64,000 nt of DNA from Marvania coccoides (lineage: Eukaryota; Chlorophyta; Trebouxiophyceae; Chlorellales; Chlorellaceae), in the NCBI GenBank assembly GCA_963854735.1, contig OY978107.1, forward strand, positions 131,501-195,500, read 5' to 3'. Below are positions 58,114 through 64,000 of the stretch, one piece after another (the first letter of the stretch is position 1; each line of letters opens with the position of its first letter). The position numbers and the translations under genes were made by a program. Under the pieces are notes generated by a model. That model was not told where the DNA came from. It saw nothing but the letters and a program-made list of their open reading frames with translations, and did no database searches.

Positions 58114-59326
58114 AAAAGTAAAAGAGTGGGAGAGGGGGAGAGAGAGAGGTAGCGGCCAGTTTTTTTTTAGCGTAGTGAGCGGAGAATGAGCACATTTTTC
58201 ATGAGCAACGAATTTTACCAGCCGGATTTATCGATGCAGCGCAGTGAAACGTGTACGACGATACATGGTAGCTTGTCTGAGATGGATTTATTTATGTGGG
58301 CGGAGATTTTTTTTTAGAGTGAGAGTGATCTTGGTAGCGAGCGAGCGAGGGAGTCTTTAGGCAGATGCTTTTTTGCATGCAGAACTGATATCACGGCAGT
58401 ACTGATTTGATCATTTTTTAATCCTTTGCATTTTTGTCTTTCTTGTTTTTTTGTCTTTTCCCTTGATCGCTGCTATCGCCAGGAGCCTATTGCAGCAATA
58501 TTTTTTCAGAAATTTTGACGGCTGGAATGCTGAGCATCTCTGCTTGGCACATTCATATCGCTATAGTCTGTTTAGAAACGGGTAAAACGCCCCCTGATGA
58601 TAATAGATACCGGTGTTGTCTTTTCTTCTTTTTTTCCTTATATTTTTTACTTGATCCTCTTTAGTTCCTTTCTATTTTCTGTTATTCGCGCGGTCCATTT
58701 TTATTTTTAGCGTTTTGTTGTAATGTAATGGATGCAGAAGAGCAATTTGACCCAAATTGCAAAAGCCCCGGGGGCTTTAGCTTTAGAATTGAGAATTCCC
58801 AGGTCCGTCCTGCCGCCGCTCGACCTCCCAGGGGCACTCCCCCGAGGGCAGATTGGGTATAAAAGTTTCTCGCGTTAGAAAGTACTGAGTTCGGGCCAAC
58901 TTCTTCAACAGCTGTTGATGATATTTTCCCCCTCTGCTCATGTTTTCTTTCATTCAGAGCACACCTGCAGATTGGCTCTGAATTCTTCTCAACGCGGATG
59001 GTCTTCTCGAGCTGAAGAGCAGCGAGCATCAATGGGAGGAGTTGTGACAGCATCCAGCAGCGGCGATGCTTTAGCCCTGGCGCTATGCTCTTGGGCAGAG
59101 TTGCAATCAGGTCAGGAAAATGCCCATCAACAAGCGCTAGGAGGACGCTGTGCACTTCAATTTTTTGAGAGAAAACGAGAATGAGTGGGCTGTCGGGCAG
59201 ACGAGTCAAAAGTCTCGAGCCAAAACTCTCGGAAAGCGAAGCCACCATGTGTGGATTAAAAAAATAAACTATTTGCAGTATTCAAAGGGGTGACGAGCCT
59301 CCCGACGGCGGCATGCTGTCAAAAAC
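58114..59326. other. Spacer upstream of AsmA-like gene
   Basis: About 1.2 kb, AT-rich at 58114-58680, then a moderately GC-rich patch at 58740-59230 with open frames on both strands but no credible exon structure. No repeat family or RNA gene recognised. Confidence 0.5.
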
Positions 59327-61797
59327 ATGATGATTTATCGATCAGTCACAAGCACGCGCTCCTGCTGGCCTCTTTTGCGCCCCATAGTGGGCCCTAGGAT
59401 ACGCAGGCATGTCCACACCGAGACCAGGGTGTGGCGACCACCGTGCCTTCCGTTTCAAGGGCGAGGGGCCTGGGTTTCGCCACCTCCAGCGGCGTCTTCT
59501 TCTTTCAATCCAGCAGGCGGCAGCGACGGCCCTGGTGGGTCCTTAGACGCGCCTAACACCGCCTTTGAGCGATTCAAAGAGGTAGCACTGCGATGGATTC
59601 GGTGAGAGACCCCATTTTTTCATTTTGTTCTGACCCTCCCTTTCAAACCCCCGAAATTTTAAATTTTATTGAGCTCAACGTCGATTTCTCCGATAATTTG
59701 GCCAGGAGGATTGCACTCGCATGCCTGTCGTTGACAGCTTGCGCCGCTGTGATGCTCGGGGCAGCTCCTTCCCTCCTCTCCCACCCTTCCGGTCTTCAAA
59801 CAGTCACGAGTCTCTTCAACTCGCTGGCGCCCTGCACGCTTCACGTCGAAAGTATATCAGCAGGCTGGAACAAACCGATTGACATTAGAAACGTGAAAAT
59901 TGAAGAAAAAAGGCGCGATTTTGCCAGCACCCATCATCTGCAGGAGCAACCGACAGCAAATCAAGAACGGCCTTCCGCGCCTTCAGAGCAACCAACCCGC
60001 GCGCTGGTGACAATAGACCGTATCCGCTCACCGTCCACGCTCTTTTCGCTGCTGAAAGAGGGCGGAGACGTGCTGGTTACTCGGCCAAAATTTGATGCCA
60101 CGTTTAACCATCTGGGCAACCTGAGGCTAGCGCAGCTGCTGCAGGACGCGGGTCTGTCGCCGCCTCCTTGGGGGAAATTGCAAGGGGCAGCGTCAGAGCC
60201 GCAGCAGGCGGTCTCTGAGGCGCTGCAGGAGGTGGGAAGCGAGGTGGTGTTTGCAGGAGAAGTGAGGAAGGAGAACATCCGGGTGGCTCTGTCTGACGGC
60301 ACCCTGATGACCCCTGCTCTAGAATTCAGGTAGGAGAGCAGTGCATCTTCTTTATCATTGTAAATCTGTGAAAATACTGGTCAAAAGAATATCATCCTTC
60401 TTTTCGGCTCTGCTCTTTTGCAGCCCAGCTCCGCTCTACTTTGAGGTGCTCATGGGCGCCCCAACCATTGACGAAGAGGCAGCGACTGCCGGGCAGCCCA
60501 GTGCGTTCCCAGAACAGGAGCCGCCTTCTTCCCCAGAGTGGACCCGTCAAAGGCCGGCCGTGCAGCTTCCCCCGGGAGTTGGTGGGTTAAATAAAAATAA
60601 AAAAATACGGTTACGTGCACTAAAATTATTTAAATAATATTAAACAGAGTCGTAGACCGCTCATAATTAAGAATACGTGCCATTTTTATTTTTTTTGCAG
60701 GGACGCTGACAACTCCAGTGGCAGTGCGAGTGGACTCCCCAGAGGTGCGGTGCAGCCTGGCAGGCTGGAGCACCTCACGAGGGTTCACCTACCTGGTCCA
60801 GCCAGTCGAGGCCCAGCTCACGCTCACTCCTGAAATGTTCAGGTGAGAAATTTAGAAACATTCAAGTTTAACCCTGGTGTCTCTTTAATTTTTATTTTTG
60901 TTGAAAAATAAGATTGAGACTTAATATCCTCGGTGCTTGGCGGGCATATGAAAAAAGTTTAAAATAACGGTGTATTTTCAATACAATTTACTGTGTTCAT
61001 TGTTAGGTTGCTGCTGAGCCGGTTGAACCCTCTGCTAGGATCAGCTGTTGAGGTGCAGGGCAGCTCCACCTTTGCCGCCCAGCTGTCCCCTCAAGACAGC
61101 ATCTGGCCGGCAGCAGCAGCCACGCTGCGGTTGGAGCCTCTCAGGGTGCGCGTGGGGAAGGGTGCAGCGGTGTCTCGCGCGCTGGAAGTTCTCGAAATCT
61201 GCAATCCGAGGGTGGCTCGAGCAGCCGAGGATGCAGCGCTGCAGGTGGACCTGTCGCCTATTTCTGCTGAAATTCACGCCGACGGCACCATTCTCGCGGA
61301 CAGAGCGGACCTGCACGTCGGTAAGTCATCCTCAAACTATGGAATGAATAAATTAAAATGGAGAACACGTTCTTCAGAAAATTCACACTTCCTCTTTTGC
61401 TCTCAAATTCAAATTTTCTACACGTTTTAATGTTTTTTCAGGTGTGACAGGGCTTTCCGCGCCCCTGCACTTTGTGTCCTGGGGCTCCGCGCACGCCTCA
61501 GGGCGCGGCTCCATTGCTATGGTACTGGCAATTCCTTCAGACACGCTGGCGCTGTTAGGCATCAACGGCCTGCCCCCCGACTTTGGGGTGCCTGTCAACG
61601 TGACCGGCACCTCAGAGAAGCCTAAAATAGAGGTGTGGCGGGCCTCGAAGGAGGTGGCCATGCTGGTGCTGGAGCAAAAGGCGAAGCAGCTGGGGAGCGC
61701 GTGGTCGCCAGAGTGGATGCAGGAGGAGCTGCGGTTGGGGCAGGAGAGCGGGCGAGGGGCCAGGTTTAGGGTACCCAGAGAACGAAAAACTGGATGA
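59327..61797 (+). CDS. Organelle-targeted AsmA/TamB-like protein (tentative family)
   Basis: Six exons: 59327-59601, 59706-60329, 60424-60581, 60701-60842, 61007-61320, 61442-61797 (622 residues, phases close). A basic, Ser/Arg-rich leader (SVTSTRSCWPLLRPIVGPRI) is followed near residue 92 by one membrane helix (IALACLSLTACAAVMLGAAP). After that comes a long, regularly alternating beta-type sequence. It opens with HVESISAGWNKPIDIRNVKI and VTIDRIRSPSTLFSLLKEGG. These resemble the start of AsmA/TamB-type repeating beta-groove proteins (W-x-K-P-x-x-[IL]-R-N-V, then strands naming a fixed axis). TIC236 is the plastid member in plants, but the match to its N-terminus is not close. The protein ends without a DUF490 domain. 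Expected role: lipid or outer-membrane-protein transfer at an organelle envelope, inferred. The second exon has tandem acceptors (ccAGgAG), so a one-residue variation is possible. Confidence 0.68.
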
Positions 61798-62380
61798 ATG
61801 ATGGTCATATAGTATTTAAGCAGAAAATGAAGTAGCGATAAATATTACGACGGCGGCTAACAGGGAGCCCATGGTAAAGAGCAGATGCCGTGAAAGAAGT
61901 CGTAATAAAGCCTGAGGTGAGCGATCCCACTGGTCTGCACTTCCATGCATGCCAGTTAATATTTAATTAACTTTTTGCAGGCAGGAGTTGAATTGAATCT
62001 GAAATATGTGTCGAATGCCATTTTATTTTTATTAAATTTATTTTTTATTTATATTTGAGGCCGTGCAAAAAAAAACTGAAATAGGAGGTGGCATAAAGGT
62101 ATCGCATGCAAACCAATTAGAAATTTCAGGGTTAGGAAAAGAAGTACAGAAGTCGTTTCACGTCCTGTACACGATAGGTGAAAAAAACTGCGGAATAATA
62201 AATTAGGAATTTGATAACGCAGGGTTTTACTTTTCTTAAAATCATATCGACAAGGAATATTTTAACGGGATTCTGTAGTAATATTTTTAACAGATGTGCA
62301 GGCATAGAGTGAAAAATGAAACGGTTTTGTGTGCAAACAAAAATCGCACGGTTCAGCGACAAAAGCGGGTGAAGAAGGCC
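61798..62380. other. Convergent 3' spacer AsmA-like / sulfatase
   Basis: Very AT-rich, no gene seen. Confidence 0.6.
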
Positions 62381-63912
62381 TTAATAGAAGGCGGTCCCCG
62401 AGATGCCCACGGTGCTGCTGCCGTCCGTAGCCTTTGTGGCAGTGAAGGCCAGCCCCTCGGCCTTAATGCCCCGGAAGGCGCCAATGCCAGCCAAGAACTT
62501 GGCAGTGCCAACGAACGACGTGACGTTACCCCCATCCACGGAGTAGCTCAGCACGGCTTCGCCCGAAATAGTGCCGATTGGGGCAAAGATTTTGAACTGG
62601 CTGGTGGCGGTTGGGTCGGTGAGTGTATAGTTCAGGGTCATGAAGGGAGGCACTCCACCGCCCACTCCCTGCTTGGAGCCAATGGGGTTGCCCTGGGCAG
62701 TTCCGGTTTCGGCGAATGCGGTGGGACCGCCGGACACAGTTTGGGTTGCGGCGGTGACGGCAATGTCGCGCGGCAGCGGGAGAGGCGCCGTGCGCACAGC
62801 TTCCACCTTGACCAGCTTCTTACGCAGACGGATGTACTCCTTCTGCTCCGCCGGCGTGCGCTTGTAGTTCGCAAACGCCTGCAGGACAAAAATAAAAGCA
62901 TGGAAATCGTGCCCCGAGAAAAACATAATAACATTTCAACGGCACTGTCGGTGATAAATTAGTCACCAATTTTTATGGACTTGCCAGGTTTTTCTTCTCG
63001 AGGGGGTCTTTCTTCAGGTCGTACATCTCGAACTCCTCATCGGTCAAGGGGTTCGCGGCCGGGTTGTAGTAGCGCGCAAACTTGTAGCGAGACTCGATGA
63101 TGGCGGCAACGTTGTTGGGCTGGTCTGGGTAGGTAAAGGCAACGGTCTGGCCAGACTGGTAGTCGTTGTACGAAAAGAACACGTAGTCCTGCACCGGCTT
63201 GGCGGTCTTGGGGCTGTACACGATGGTGGAGTAGTCCCGGCCCTCCCACTTCAAGCGGGCGGACTTGGGCGCGCTCAGCAGCGAGGCCAGCGTGGGCACC
63301 ATGTCGATGTGGGACACCAGCGCGTCGCTCTCCACCGGCGCGGGCCACAACAGGGGGTTAGAGAACACCAGCGGGATGCGGGTGGACTGCTCGTACATGT
63401 TGAAGTTCTTTTGGCGCTGGCCGCCGTGCGATAGCCCGCCCTCGCCGTGGTCCGACGAGCGAATGATCACGGTGTCGTCCGTCAGCCCAGCCTCGTCCAG
63501 CGCCTCCAGGGCTTGCACGAGGTAGCTATCAGACTCTTTAATCAGGTTGGCGTAAAAGTTGCTGCAAAGGTGGGTGGGGGGGTGGGGGGGGATAATGTGA
63601 GGGGGCCGTGGATAATGTGAGGGGGCAGAAACGGTTTAGTATCCATGCAAATTTATTTTCTTCCCGCCAACAAGACGCGCGATGGAGGGGCGGCAGGAAA
63701 GATCTTTCTCTGCTCACAGGTAATTGAGGGCTTGATTGGGCGTGGCAACGACGCCAGAAGCTTGGAAGATTTTGACAAACTGCGCCTGGACCGCCGGCTT
63801 TGTGGACAAGTCCTCTTGCCAGGTGGGAGGAATCGAGATGTCGCCAGTGAGCATGGACGCGTTATATCCGGAGTCGTTGAAGGTGTTGGGGTAGAAAAGA
63901 ACGTCATGCGGG
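62381..63912 (-). CDS. Sulfatase with C-terminal beta-barrel-like domain (5' part outside window)
   Basis: Three exons of a gene that starts beyond the right edge: 63912-63718, 63561-62985, 62878-62381 (423 residues visible). An upstream intron occupies 63913 to at least 64000. The middle exon is the C-terminal half of a type I sulfatase. It has DDTVIIRSSDHGEGGLSHGG (metal-site Asp-His), NMYEQSTRIPLVFSNPL, HIDMVPTLASLL and the C-terminal subdomain YDLKKDPLEKKNL. The catalytic Cys/Ser-x-Pro-x-Arg motif should be in the missing exons. The last exon adds a helical linker (YKRTPAEQKEYIRLRKKLVK) and about 110 residues of Gly/Thr-rich strands (AFAETGTAQGNPIG, SFVGTAKFLAGIGAFRGIKA). These look like an allene-oxide-cyclase/dirigent-type barrel, an unusual fusion. 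The last intron uses a GC donor (GCAAGT at 62984). Substrate unknown; algal sulfatases often serve sulfate scavenging at the cell surface. Confidence 0.83.
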
Positions 63913-64000
63913 CTGAGGAGATCCAAAAAGGAAGGGGGAGTGGTAGTGAAACGCGCGTTTATGGATTGGCAAGCACATTGAAAAAAGAAATATATACATT

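Noticed and set aside
59327..61797. Calling this gene TIC236
   Set aside because: The N-terminal leader, single helix and beta-type body are suggestive, but it is far shorter than TIC236 and lacks the C-terminal DUF490 domain.

Overview
The window is nuclear DNA of a eukaryote, most likely a chlorophyte green alga. The evidence is convergent. Genes are dense and split by many spliceosomal introns. Exons are GC-rich, while introns and spacers are AT-rich. Chloroplast and plant-type genes are present (TIC40, a transit-peptide thioredoxin-like protein, a plant-mitochondrion-type TatB, a GDT1-like transporter, GATA factors). There is a proline-rich cell-wall glycoprotein, the algal poly(A) signal TGTAA sits behind many genes, and one intron carries a CCCTAAA/CCCTAAAA telomere-type motif. 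No bacterial mobile element, operon, CRISPR array or rRNA/tRNA gene was seen.

Layout. 1-10 kb: the 3' end of a Ser/Pro-rich protein gene, a PrmA-type ribosomal L11 methyltransferase, a thioredoxin-like protein (minus), a mitochondrial-type TatB (plus) and a leucine-rich-repeat protein (minus). 10-21 kb: a doubtful small gene, centrin, a 1938-residue coiled-coil protein with a Sec16-like N-terminal motif, and a GDT1-type membrane transporter (minus). 21-33 kb: methylcrotonoyl-CoA carboxylase beta (minus) divergent from a 1377-residue polyQ orphan, then a GATA/AT-hook protein (minus). 33-38 kb: a DUF3455-like secreted protein (minus), the PP4 catalytic subunit (plus) and a short hypothetical gene (minus). 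38-39.8 kb: a non-LTR retrotransposon remnant. 39.8-47 kb: TIC40 with a homopolymer frameshift (minus), an unknown membrane protein (plus) and a proline-rich wall protein (minus). 47-57 kb: an SMG7/EST1-like protein (minus), RPL18 (plus), RPL7 (minus) and PRP19 (plus). 57-64 kb: a second GATA protein (plus), an organelle-targeted AsmA/TamB-like protein (plus), and the C-terminal part of a sulfatase fused to a small beta-barrel-like domain (minus, running off the right edge).

Exon structures were built by hand from splice signals, reading frame and family knowledge. In almost every multi-exon model the phases close exactly, which is good internal support. The genes are mostly unrelated housekeeping functions: RNA processing and translation (PRP19, SMG7, RPL7, RPL18, PrmA), organelle import and redox (TIC40, TatB, thioredoxin-like), leucine catabolism (MCC beta), signalling (PP4C, centrin) and the cell surface. 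Several neighbours are divergent and share short promoters (RPL7/PRP19, MCC beta/polyQ protein). I see no coherent novel multi-gene system. The most unusual items are the Sec16-motif coiled-coil giant, the sulfatase-barrel fusion, the LRR protein with a possible phosphatase-regulator tail, a relatively high frequency of GC-AG introns, and the TIC40 frameshift.
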